Shown: piece by piece, positions 20,101 through 28,056 of the stretch | Numbering within the stretch: the first letter of the stretch is position 1 | Layout: each line of letters starts with the position of its first letter | Source: Gemmatimonadota bacterium | GTDB lineage: Bacteria; Gemmatimonadota; Gemmatimonadetes; Gemmatimonadales; Gemmatimonadaceae | NCBI GenBank assembly: GCA_027622655.1 | Contig: JAQBYI010000014.1 | Span: forward strand, 1-64,000 | DNA length: 64,000 bases | Reading direction: 5' to 3' | The notes under the pieces: model-generated | What the model was told of the DNA's origin: nothing | The model's input: only the letters and a program-made list of their open reading frames with translations | The model's database searches: none | Position numbers and translations under genes: made by a program

Positions 20101-20827
20101 CCGGCAAATGGCGCGCGACCTCGAGTCTGGCCGCGCGCGAGACGCACGAGCGCAACGGGTGCTTGCGTGGGGAGAAATGGCGCGCCAGGTGGCCCACGAA
20201 ATAAAGAATCCGCTCACGCCAATGCGCCTTGGCGTACAGCATCTCCAGCGGGCGAAGGACGACCCACGCGTGGACTTTCGGAAAGCGTTCGACGAAAACG
20301 CCGTGCGCCTGCTCAGCGAGATTGACCGGCTCGATGAAATCGCGCGAGCCTTCAGCCGATACGGCGCGGCGCCCGAAGCACAGCCGCCCGCCATCCCGGT
20401 GGACATCGCCGAAGTTGTCCGCGACGTCGTGCGCCTCGAACGGCTTGGCGGTGACGCGGTTGCGTGGGAGCTCGAAGGCGCCGATGCGCCCCTATTTGCA
20501 ATGGCACGCCCCACGGAACTACGGGAGGTGCTGCTGAACCTGCTCGAAAATGCCCGGTTCGCGGAGGCGCGCCACGTCGTGGTACGGATCGAGATAGCCC
20601 AGACCGCAACGAGGATATCGGTCACCGACGACGGACACGGGATCTCCGCCGACGCCATGCCGCGCGTCTTTGAGCCGCACTTCTCGACGCGCACGAGCGG
20701 TAGCGGAATGGGGTTGGCGATCAGCCGGCGCGTGATCGACAGTTGGGGCGGCGCGATTGCCGTGGCAAGCACCCCAGGTTCGGGTGCGACCGTGACGATC
20801 TCACTGGTTCCCGCTGCTACCGGCTGA
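17147..20827 (+). CDS. Large NtrY-like sensor histidine kinase
   Basis: A roughly 1226-aa membrane kinase. The N-terminal half has many hydrophobic segments: two near the start, a soluble loop, then a multi-helix block around residues 280-510. A second extracytoplasmic region, another helix pair, and a HAMP-like linker (FSRPIGELRAGALALAAGE) follow. The HisKA motif QVAHEIKNPLTPMRL has the phospho-accepting His at about 1017, and the HATPase domain has N, G1 and G2 boxes (LLNLLENA, DDGHGIS, GSGMGLAI). HEIKNPLTP is typical of NtrY. The start is uncertain: ATG 17147 or GTG 17168. A matching NtrX-type regulator lies 30 kb away at 50215. Confidence 0.9.
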   Translation: MRGYYPLVTGPPTRRWAVAAAATLILGVAWLRTGVPVFLVLTAVGALVTGVATWRVRPKAAAGTCAALLIAFAGFEGLGARRMSRFSADPDSEMLALQVRATAALAERLQGEADGLRRLAVQALDVPASPAAAFAALEELRSGDGVRAIVLARGGSLAAWSGHYVAPVDSLPGPVGVVATEFYLVLYAIAGRDRDRAVATALVHAEPPAEVLAEALDGGIAEAFDVAGFTYSRPGSGADSVGVVTAAGVPVLAVRAIALGAPALRQRLSERGRERGAALIALALIAFLAATWRSGELAERFGALGVTLAMLATLPLADLSNRTPLFNPAFFFAPAGGALTGSIGALALTSATVLVAVLAAQRAQLFPRRAWQAGVVIVTLAAAGPFLLGAIARGIRFPATGAPVVLWLAWETTVFLAALVVLYAGLSAGEAALGRRRGLPLWLPPVLAAAAAGLAPLVVQPRGGLPSWYTVLWVVTAIAMALARHDRRSLWAAATVAAFGSSALVWSETVKARVLLAEQDVAALGVPDPASGALITRFPQHLDSNTAPRSRVELLARFAGSDLASSELPVNVTAWTATGTVMADLRVGMGPGSASGIEFFALEAADKMQPVLTNYPGEPGMLTILAIPHADRTVTTVVVAPRTRLVTPDPFPTLSGLGRTRDAGGEPPYTLQYVPAPLSQYISTEAEWTSRNEELHGDWFLPPTRGTVMHVHARVPLAGIGALTTRGALMVCANLGLLGFLWLLIVVSDGGALRWLRDEARPWLRSYRARLTLSLFAAFMIPAAAFAAWSYGRLQDEDAETRTLLVRETLRGVTAAPANELDSLAARFQTPLMLFANGTMVQTSDVLLDALAPLGRLLPATAARALIEDDDGFATAEISVGGEPIRFGFRVVNDTASAASLVLAAPARTVELALDPRRRDLAFFVLFATLAGALGALWVSGVAGRTFSRPIGELRAGALALAAGEREPQLAGNPPLEFEQVFNAFRQMARDLESGRARDARAQRVLAWGEMARQVAHEIKNPLTPMRLGVQHLQRAKDDPRVDFRKAFDENAVRLLSEIDRLDEIARAFSRYGAAPEAQPPAIPVDIAEVVRDVVRLERLGGDAVAWELEGADAPLFAMARPTELREVLLNLLENARFAEARHVVVRIEIAQTATRISVTDDGHGISADAMPRVFEPHFSTRTSGSGMGLAISRRVIDSWGGAIAVASTPGSGATVTISLVPAATG

Positions 20828-20841
20828 CACCTTTCATAACG

Positions 20842-22581
20842 ATGGCGAACGACGATTTCCTTGGACCGGTCCGCCAGACGACCGGCATTCCTGCCCACCT
20901 CGCGGGCTGGCAGTTGCCACCCGACTGGCAATGGGGCGATACCGGCCTGCTGATCAACCATCGGCACATCCAGGAAATCCGCGATTCGCTCGATCGTTCG
21001 TTGGCGCTCCTGACGGTTACCGATCCAACATTCGAAGCTTGGCTCTTCAGCGAGGCAAAGCAGCTCGCGAGCCGAAACCACCCCGCGATTCCCACTACAT
21101 ACCACTACTGGAGCGGACGGGAGGGGTACCGCCGGGGACCGGGATACCTCCGACGGTGGATCACCGGCGATACGCTGGGCGCGCGCATGCGACGCCTCGG
21201 CCCGGATACCGTGCCGTACATGTTGCGTGTGTTGCGCGCCGCCGGTTCAGCATTGGCGTACCTGCACGACGGCTCTGGCGTGCATGGCGCCATCTCGCCC
21301 GATTCGGTGTACGTCACCCCGACCGGACGCGTCTGGCTGCTGGGGTGGTCGTGGGCGGTCCCACACGCCGACATTCCCGTTGGCGTCACTCCCGACCCGC
21401 GCTGGACGCCGACGCCAGCAGAATGGGGCGCCGGACAGTGGAATCCGACAAGGGAAAGCGACCAGTGGCAGCTCGCCGCTGTCTGCTTTGCGATGCTTAC
21501 CGGCGAGCTCCCGCCGCGAACTGAGATCCCACCGGTTCGCTGGGCGCGCCCCGATTGTCCGTCGAATGTCGCCGACCTGCTCGACCGTGCGCTGTCGGAG
21601 AATCCCGCCGATCGATTTCACTCCGTAGCGTCGCTGTTGCATGCCATCGAAAAGATTTCGTCCACCGGCGGTTCTGCGATGACGGGGCACGAGGTTGCGT
21701 CGGGTGAGTTTATGTCGATGAACGAAGAGCAGCGAATCCGGTGGGCCACCGGCGACGAGTACGAAGTGCTGTCGTCGCTCGGTTCGGGAACGTTCGGCTC
21801 TGTGTGGCGTGTGCGCGACCTCACCCTTCAGCGCGAAGTCGCGCTCAAGATGCTCCACCCGATGGTGGCGCGAAGCGAGGATGCAGTCGCCCGCTTCCAG
21901 AAGGAGGCTCAGCTCGCGGCGCGCCTCCAGCACCCGGCCATCGTGCCGATCTATTCGTGGGCGCAGAAGGGCGGTGTCCATTGGTACGTCATGGAGCTTG
22001 AGGACGAAGGCTCTCTGGCCGATCTGGTCCGGCGCCAAGGCCCGAGGCCACTCGATGAGGTGGCGCCCCAGGTCGCATTCATACTCGACGGCTTGATTGC
22101 AGCGCACCAGAACGGGATCATCCACCGCGACCTCAAGCCCGAAAACATTCTGCTTAGCCGCTACCGCCACTGGCGCATCGCCGATTTCGGAATCGCGTCG
22201 GCGCTGGGCGACGACCGCACTGGGAGCAGCGGCACGCCAGCGTTCGCACCGCCCGAGCAACTACTCGGAGAGCCTCAGGGAGTATCGGCCGACCTGTTTG
22301 CCCTCGCGGCAATCGCGTGCTTTGCGCTCACCGGGCGGCCGCCATTCGACGCGGCCGACGGGCGCGCGATCCTCTCACTCCAACTCGCCGGCAAGCCCAA
22401 CCTCTCAGGTATTCCGGAGGACCTGCGCGACTGGTTCAAGCGCAGTCTCTCGGCCGATCCCGACAAGCGGTTCGCGGACGGTGAAGAAATGCGCGACGCG
22501 TGGAACGATGCCGTCGAACCGCTGATCGAGAATCACGCAGACCGCCCGTTCGCCGAGCGGATCCGCCAGCTGTTTCGGTAG
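20842..22581 (+). CDS. Ser/Thr protein kinase with an N-terminal pseudokinase domain
   Basis: A 579-aa soluble protein. The C-terminal part (about 305-560) is a complete Hanks-type kinase: glycine loop GSGTFGSVW from 314, Lys336, HRDLKPEN at 428-435, DFG at 448-450. The N-terminal part (about 30-270) has the same overall pattern but is degraded: HGAISPDSVYV (His148) replaces the HRD loop, LLGWSWA stands where DFG should be, and the activation segment is followed by ESDQWQLAAVCFAMLTGELP, the usual helix-F region. No transmembrane segment is seen. It starts 14 nt after the histidine kinase gene, so the two are probably co-expressed. Confidence 0.93.
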   Translation: MANDDFLGPVRQTTGIPAHLAGWQLPPDWQWGDTGLLINHRHIQEIRDSLDRSLALLTVTDPTFEAWLFSEAKQLASRNHPAIPTTYHYWSGREGYRRGPGYLRRWITGDTLGARMRRLGPDTVPYMLRVLRAAGSALAYLHDGSGVHGAISPDSVYVTPTGRVWLLGWSWAVPHADIPVGVTPDPRWTPTPAEWGAGQWNPTRESDQWQLAAVCFAMLTGELPPRTEIPPVRWARPDCPSNVADLLDRALSENPADRFHSVASLLHAIEKISSTGGSAMTGHEVASGEFMSMNEEQRIRWATGDEYEVLSSLGSGTFGSVWRVRDLTLQREVALKMLHPMVARSEDAVARFQKEAQLAARLQHPAIVPIYSWAQKGGVHWYVMELEDEGSLADLVRRQGPRPLDEVAPQVAFILDGLIAAHQNGIIHRDLKPENILLSRYRHWRIADFGIASALGDDRTGSSGTPAFAPPEQLLGEPQGVSADLFALAAIACFALTGRPPFDAADGRAILSLQLAGKPNLSGIPEDLRDWFKRSLSADPDKRFADGEEMRDAWNDAVEPLIENHADRPFAERIRQLFR

Positions 22582-22589
22582 ACCGCGTT

Positions 22590-23573
22590 CTAGCCGAGCC
22601 CGTAGATACGGGCCGCGTTACCGCCAAGAATCGCAGCGCGCTCGGCATCGGTGACATTGATGGCACTGAGCGCCTTCTTCATCATAGGAATGCTACCGAT
22701 AGCGTGCGGGTAGTCGCTGCCGGCGAGCACGTGATCCGCTCCGGCAAACTTGATCGCGAGTTCGAGTGACGCTACGTCGAAGTTGACGGTATCGTAGTTC
22801 CACGTCTTCAAATACTCACTCGGCGGCCTGCTGACGTTCGCGCGGCAGTCGGGGAAGGCGTGGAAGCCGCGGTCGAAGCGCTCGGCCAGATACGGAACGG
22901 CCCCGCCCAGATGCGAAAGCACCCACTGAATATTCGGAAACCGCTCGGCCACGCCGCTGAACACGAGCATTCCCGCGGCAAGCGTCGTGTCCATGAGAAA
23001 GCCGACCAGCGGCATCATCCAGTATTCGGTCATCGCCTCGACGCCAACGGGTGCCGTGGGGTGAATGTGCAGCACGATTTTCCGTTCGTGCGCGTATTCG
23101 TAAAGCGGCCAGTACTGCTCGTGCGAGAGGGCGACGCCGTTGACGTTGCTGTAGAGCATCGCGCCTGGAAGCTTCAGCTCCTCCACCACACGACGCAGTT
23201 CCTTGAGCGAAGCAACGGGGTCGTTGAGGGGGAGCGTCGCGAGCGCCGAGAACCGCGGCGCCCGTTCCTGGACGACGCGCGCGAGGTCGTCGTTCACCTG
23301 CGATGCCATTCTGGCTGAAACTGCGGGCGGTTCGACAATCGTTCCCGGCGTCGTGAACGTGATGACCTGCGTGTCCACGCCTTCCTCTTCGAGCACACCC
23401 TGGCGGTAGGCAATGTCGCGGTGACCGGGCACGACGACGTTGTAATCGCCGGGATAGTGGATCACTGGGTTGCCGGCCTCGTCGTCCGTAACCTTGAGGA
23501 TGCTTTCGCCGCGGCGGAGAGCGTCGAGGTAGCCGGGCGTATAGAAGTGGTTATGGACGTCGATAATTCGCAC
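22590..23573 (-). CDS. Amidohydrolase family 2 protein (ACMSD-like)
   Basis: A 327-aa metal-dependent hydrolase/decarboxylase. The N-terminus has IDVHNHFYTP, the first HxH metal motif; further His ligands are in VLHIHPTAP and WVLSHLGGAVP, and the Asp is in LAGSDYPHAIG. This pattern is that of the ACMSD/gamma-resorcylate decarboxylase group. A GTG start at 23573 is preferred because GGAG lies 8 nt upstream. ACMSD acts in tryptophan/kynurenine breakdown and a tryptophan dioxygenase is encoded at 1648, but the distance is 20 kb and the link is weak. Confidence 0.85.
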   Translation of the reverse strand: MRIIDVHNHFYTPGYLDALRRGESILKVTDDEAGNPVIHYPGDYNVVVPGHRDIAYRQGVLEEEGVDTQVITFTTPGTIVEPPAVSARMASQVNDDLARVVQERAPRFSALATLPLNDPVASLKELRRVVEELKLPGAMLYSNVNGVALSHEQYWPLYEYAHERKIVLHIHPTAPVGVEAMTEYWMMPLVGFLMDTTLAAGMLVFSGVAERFPNIQWVLSHLGGAVPYLAERFDRGFHAFPDCRANVSRPPSEYLKTWNYDTVNFDVASLELAIKFAGADHVLAGSDYPHAIGSIPMMKKALSAINVTDAERAAILGGNAARIYGLG

Positions 23574-23611
23574 GAAGACTTCTCCGATTTGCGGTAATGA
23601 TGGTGATGCAG

Positions 23612-24946
23612 TCAGACAGCTGTATGTGTTTCTCTGGCGCGTCGCTGCGCCCACCAATGGTACACTGGGAGCCCGGCGAGGACGATTGCCAGACCGATCG
23701 ATGCTTCCCTGGGTTCACGCACGAGCTGGTTGATGACGATCACCGCCGACGACACGATGAACAGCAGTGGGAGTACCGGATACCCCCAAGCACGATAGCG
23801 CGGTGCATAATCGGGCCGCCGGCGCAACGTGAAAAGCGCCACGGCGAGGAGCGCAAAGAATATCCATTCTGTGTAGACGACCCGCGTGAACAGCGAACGG
23901 TACGTGCCCGTCATGATCAGCACTGAGGCCCACGCGGCCTGTACAGCGATGGCGCGATGGGGCGTGGCGAATCGCTCGTGTACACCTGCGACCCACTTGA
24001 AGAGGAGACCGTCGGCAGCCATCGCCTGATACACTCGCGGACCGGCCATGATGATTCCGTTCATGGCACCCAGCGCTGAGAGCATGACCAGCGCCGAAAC
24101 GACGCGCCCGCCCACAGGGCCGAAGATCGCATCGGCGACCTCCGCGGCAATGCGTGTGGATGACGCGACCCGATCGACGGGAAGGACGTACAGGTAGGCG
24201 GTGTTGGCAAGCACGTAGAGCACCGTCACCGTGAACGTGCCGATCATCAGTGCCCGCGGGATCGTGCGTGTCGGTTCGATTGTCTCACCCGCGGTGTACG
24301 ACACCATGTGCCAGCCGCCGTAGGCGAACAGGCCGGCGACCAGGGCTGTAATGACGCCATTGCCGGTCACGGCTTCCGTCGGCGCAGCGCTCGCCGCCGC
24401 GACCGGCTCGCCCAATGCGAACGCAACCGCAATGATCATTACCAGAGCCAGAACCTTCACTAGCGTCAACGTCGTTTGCACCACACTTCCGTGACGAACA
24501 CCGCGGTAGTTGACCGCCGAGAGCAGTACCATGGCGGCAACGGCCACTGCTTTCGTGCCGGTGTCTCCCAGCGGTACGAACGTGCCGGCATATCGGGCGA
24601 ACACGACGGCAATCGCGGCGATGATTCCCGTGTGCATGCTCCAGAACATCGCCCAGCCCCAGAGAAATCCGAGCGCGGGCGTGAAAGCGCGGCCGAGAAA
24701 GACGTAGACGCCACCGGATGCCGGCCAAGCCGAGCTGAGTTCGGCAATCACAAGCGCGCCGATCAGCGTGAGCAGGCCTGCGCCGAACCAGACGCCGATC
24801 GCTGCGCCGGCGTTTGGAACGGCCTCGATGATTGCCGAAGGCTGCACGAAGATTGACGCACCGATGATCGTGCCGACGACCAGCGCCGTTGCGCGCCAGA
24901 TGCCGATCGATCGCTGCAGCCCGGCGCCCTGTTCAGTTGGCGACAT
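23612..24946 (-). CDS. APC family amino acid permease
   Basis: A 444-aa inner-membrane transporter with about 12 hydrophobic segments. The first helix contains GTIIGASIFVQPS, the substrate-binding GxIIGxGIF-like motif of the APC family. It is followed by ELSSAWPASGGVYVFLGRAF, a LAT-like helix 2-3 signature. The substrate is presumably a neutral amino acid, but this cannot be decided. The gene precedes the amidohydrolase by 38 nt on the same strand, so uptake and breakdown of one compound may be linked. Confidence 0.92.
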   Translation of the reverse strand: MSPTEQGAGLQRSIGIWRATALVVGTIIGASIFVQPSAIIEAVPNAGAAIGVWFGAGLLTLIGALVIAELSSAWPASGGVYVFLGRAFTPALGFLWGWAMFWSMHTGIIAAIAVVFARYAGTFVPLGDTGTKAVAVAAMVLLSAVNYRGVRHGSVVQTTLTLVKVLALVMIIAVAFALGEPVAAASAAPTEAVTGNGVITALVAGLFAYGGWHMVSYTAGETIEPTRTIPRALMIGTFTVTVLYVLANTAYLYVLPVDRVASSTRIAAEVADAIFGPVGGRVVSALVMLSALGAMNGIIMAGPRVYQAMAADGLLFKWVAGVHERFATPHRAIAVQAAWASVLIMTGTYRSLFTRVVYTEWIFFALLAVALFTLRRRPDYAPRYRAWGYPVLPLLFIVSSAVIVINQLVREPREASIGLAIVLAGLPVYHWWAQRRARETHTAV

Positions 24947-25145
24947 CGCCCCTCACCGTCTTGACGTGGACGAACCCGTTTAGCCCGCGCACGTCACTGG
25001 TTGCACGCTCGCTATCGGCCCCCGCAAAAGGTACGGCTCGCGTCGTGGAGTGGGGAGCCGATCAACGCGTCGTGGTACTATCGTTCCCTCCATGCGATCG
25101 TGCCTCCCCCAACGAATTGCAGGTGGCCATGCCGGATTCTCTGTC

Positions 25146-27326
25146 ATGAAGTGCCTAACATATGCGTTGGCGATTTTGGCCACGTTTTCTGGAAGCTCCG
25201 TTCTTGCCGCGCAAGGCGGGGCGAGTCAGCAGGCCCGGCAGCAGGCCCGGCAGCAGGCCCGGCAGCGCGCCGACAGTGCACGGGCCGACTCGGCGGCGAC
25301 GTCGCTCGATCAGGTGCGCGTGACGGTGACGCGGTCTGCGACGTCCGCCCAGCGCGCACCGTGGGCGGTGGACGTGATCGACAAGGCGTCCCTGTCACGC
25401 GGACAGGCAACGCTCGGAATTGATGAAGCGCTGAACAACATTCCCGGCGTCATCGTGCAGAACCGCTACAACGCGTCGGTGGACCAGAGGCTGTCGATTC
25501 GGGGCGCCGGCGCGAGAGCCAACTTTGGGATTCGCGGCGTCAAGGTTCTTCTGGACGGCGTGCCGCAGTCCCTCCCCGACGGACAGAATCAACTCACCAA
25601 TGTCGATCTCGCCGCCGTTTCCCGCGTCGAAGTGTTGCGCGGCTCGGCGTCTTCCCTCTATGGAAATGGGTCGGGGGGAGTGATTTCCTTCGAATCCGAT
25701 CTCTCTGCACCCGATCCTGTCGGCGCGACGCTGCGGGTTGTCGGGGGCTCGTTCGGAACTTCGAAGGTGTTCGGGCGACTTTCTGGACGTAAAGGATCTG
25801 CGACCGGTTCGCTTGCACTCTCGCGCACGCGCATGGACGGGTTCCGTCAGTACGACACGTCGGAAGTGCGTCAGTCGCTCGCAACGCTGGACTACGCGCT
25901 GAGTCCGCAGCGCACGCTCCAGCTTCGTGCGAGCTTCGCCGACTCGCCCGTGGCCCGCAACCCCGGTGCGCTGACGACGGCAGAGTACGCGGCCAACCGC
26001 GACTCGGCGTCGGCGACGAACATTGCGCGCGGGTCCAATAAGTGGTTGTCGCAGGGCCAGTACTCGGCCCGACTGCGGGAGACGAGTGACCGTGGTGAGC
26101 GGAGCGTCGTGGCGTACGTTCAGCGCCGGTTCATCGACAACCCGCTGGCTACGCCACCTCCGGGTACCGGCGGCGCTGCCATCGGCACGTACTCGACGAT
26201 CAATCGATGGGTGACGGGCATGCGTGCGGACGTGTCGCGATGGTCGGCCAGCGATCCGACGCGTATCCGAGTAAACGCAGGACTCGATGTGCAGCGCTCG
26301 TTCGACATCCGCCGCAACTCACGGGCCACGGGCGGCATGATCGCGACCGCGACCGACACGCTTTTCCGGGACCAGGGCGAGAGCGTCATCGCACTCGGTG
26401 CGTTCGCGTCGAGCCAATGGTCACCGGTCGAGCCGCTTACGGCCAGCCTCGGCGCGCGCGTCGACCGCCTGACGTTCGACCTTAGCGACAATTTTCTTGC
26501 TGATGGCATCGATGACTCGGCGAATCGCGACATGAACTCGGCGAGTTTTCACGGCGGTGCCAGCTGGGTGTTCGGGCCGTCGGTTACGGCGTACGCGAAT
26601 GTTGCGTCGGCGTTCGACACCCCCACTACGACCGAACTCGCGGCGCGGCAGGACGGCGCCGGCGGATTCAACCCGGACCTCGGGCCGCAGCACATCCGCA
26701 CCATTGAAGCAGGCCTGCGTGGCGACATCGGCAGGCGGCTTCGCTACACCGCTACGGCGTATCGCGCCACGTACGACGACGCCATCATTCAGTTTCTCGA
26801 GACCACAGGCCGCGCGTTTTTCAGGAATGCAGGGCAGACGCGCAATACGGGGCTCGAACTCGGCGTCTCGGGCACGATTACGTCATGGCTCGATGCAACG
26901 CTTGCCTGGACGGAGTCGCGCTACCGGTTCGAGAACTATCGCGTTCCAAACAGAGCCGTGACGGACACGCTGGACGGCAATCGGGTGGCCGGCGTTCCGG
27001 ACCGTTTCGTGCGCGTTGGCCTTCGCAGCCGCGCCCACAGGTTCACGCTCGACGTCGACCACACGTGGAGCGGCGACATGTTCGGCGACGACCTGAACAA
27101 GGTCAGGATTGACAGCTGGGGGAAGGGAGCGCTCAACGCGCGTCTCGCGTGGAGCGGCGACGTGCGCGGAACGCGCGTTGCACCGTTCGTTGCTGTGAAC
27201 AACGCGCTCAACGTTGCGTACGTGGGGTCGGTAACGGTGAACGGTGGCTTTGGGCGCATGCTCGAACCTGCCCCGTTGGCAAACATCTATTTTGGGGTTG
27301 AAACCGGATGGCGAGTCCGTCGCTAG
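25146..27326 (+). CDS. TonB-dependent outer membrane receptor
   Basis: A 726-aa receptor with a signal peptide (MKCLTYALAILATFSGSSVL) and a short Gln/Ala/Arg linker. The linker holds three QQAR-type repeats encoded by a 12-nt tandem. The plug domain follows (PGVIVQNRYNASVDQRLSIRG, VEVLRGSASSLYGNGSGGV) and then a 22-strand barrel ending in an aromatic-rich C-terminus, YFGVETGWRVRR. The ATG at 25146 was chosen because it directly precedes the signal peptide. The mid-barrel FDTPTTTEL and DLGPQHIRTIEAGLRG runs are typical of siderophore/vitamin-type receptors. The ligand is unknown. A decayed paralogue's 3' end lies at 30831-31061. Confidence 0.94.
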   Translation: MKCLTYALAILATFSGSSVLAAQGGASQQARQQARQQARQRADSARADSAATSLDQVRVTVTRSATSAQRAPWAVDVIDKASLSRGQATLGIDEALNNIPGVIVQNRYNASVDQRLSIRGAGARANFGIRGVKVLLDGVPQSLPDGQNQLTNVDLAAVSRVEVLRGSASSLYGNGSGGVISFESDLSAPDPVGATLRVVGGSFGTSKVFGRLSGRKGSATGSLALSRTRMDGFRQYDTSEVRQSLATLDYALSPQRTLQLRASFADSPVARNPGALTTAEYAANRDSASATNIARGSNKWLSQGQYSARLRETSDRGERSVVAYVQRRFIDNPLATPPPGTGGAAIGTYSTINRWVTGMRADVSRWSASDPTRIRVNAGLDVQRSFDIRRNSRATGGMIATATDTLFRDQGESVIALGAFASSQWSPVEPLTASLGARVDRLTFDLSDNFLADGIDDSANRDMNSASFHGGASWVFGPSVTAYANVASAFDTPTTTELAARQDGAGGFNPDLGPQHIRTIEAGLRGDIGRRLRYTATAYRATYDDAIIQFLETTGRAFFRNAGQTRNTGLELGVSGTITSWLDATLAWTESRYRFENYRVPNRAVTDTLDGNRVAGVPDRFVRVGLRSRAHRFTLDVDHTWSGDMFGDDLNKVRIDSWGKGALNARLAWSGDVRGTRVAPFVAVNNALNVAYVGSVTVNGGFGRMLEPAPLANIYFGVETGWRVRR
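25226..25263. repeat. 12-nt coding tandem repeat in the TonB receptor linker
   Basis: The unit cagcaggcccgg is repeated three times in a row and encodes Gln-Gln-Ala-Arg between the signal peptide and plug domain. It is in frame, so copy changes would alter only the linker length. Confidence 0.9.
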
Positions 27327-27523
27327 GCCGGACTCCCGCCAGAACCAGCTATCAGGTGAGAATCCCGGGTTCCCCGCTGGCGCCACAGACCAAGAGTGTC
27401 CTGATTCGGACCACTTGAACAGGCCTCACTCTGGCGAGCGTGAGCAGGAACTCGTAACCTGTGCGGCTAGTCTGTAAATGTCGGTTCTCCTCGCCCTCCC
27501 CTCGCCATGTGGCAGGCGAACGA

Positions 27524-28051
27524 ATGAGGCTGCAGAAGTGGCTTCGCGTGCCCGAGATGGTGGGCGTTGGTGCGCATGCGCTTGGCGCATCGCGCCGCGC
27601 GCGGCGACATAGCGCGTTTACCCTTATCGAGATGACGGCGGCGATGGTCGTGATTTCGGCCCTCACGGGCATCGCGCTGCCGCGGCTCCACCGCGTGCTC
27701 GAACAAGCCAAGATCGTTCAGGCCGTTGGCGAAATCCAGACTATGCTTACTGAGATTGGGAATCTGGAGGATCTGCCCACGTCGCTCGCAGCCATCAAGC
27801 GCGCCAGCTTCCGCGATCCATGGGGCAATCTGTACGTGTATTACAAGTTTCCACCGGATCCCTTGAATGGCAACGCCCCGCCTGCCGGTGCGCGGCGGGA
27901 CCGGTTTTTGGTGCCGGTCAACTCCAAGTTCGACCTCTACAGCATTGGCAAAGACGGGAAGACTGCGGTCGCATTCACAGCTAATGACGCCCGTGACGAT
28001 GTCGTTTGTGCCAGCGACGGCGCGTACGTCGGGCTCGCCTCCAAGTTTTGA
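27524..28051 (+). CDS. Orphan type II secretion/type IV pilin-like pseudopilin
   Basis: A 175-aa protein with a basic leader of about 31 residues and a prepilin N-methylation site, SAFTLIEMTAAMVVISAL, with Phe32 as the new N-terminus and Glu at +5. Residue -1 is Ala rather than the usual Gly. The C-terminal DPWGNLYVYY and FDLYSIGKDGK stretches are those of GspG-type major pseudopilins. No other secretion or pilus gene is nearby. The start could be another Met further downstream in the leader. The stop is 5 nt before the HD-GYP gene, so they form one operon. Confidence 0.85.
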   Translation: MRLQKWLRVPEMVGVGAHALGASRRARRHSAFTLIEMTAAMVVISALTGIALPRLHRVLEQAKIVQAVGEIQTMLTEIGNLEDLPTSLAAIKRASFRDPWGNLYVYYKFPPDPLNGNAPPAGARRDRFLVPVNSKFDLYSIGKDGKTAVAFTANDARDDVVCASDGAYVGLASKF

Positions 28052-28056
28052 AGCCC

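Noticed and set aside
22590-23573. A tryptophan-degradation cluster joining the ACMSD-like gene with kynA
   Set aside because: They are 20 kb apart with no intermediate pathway genes; only a loose possibility.
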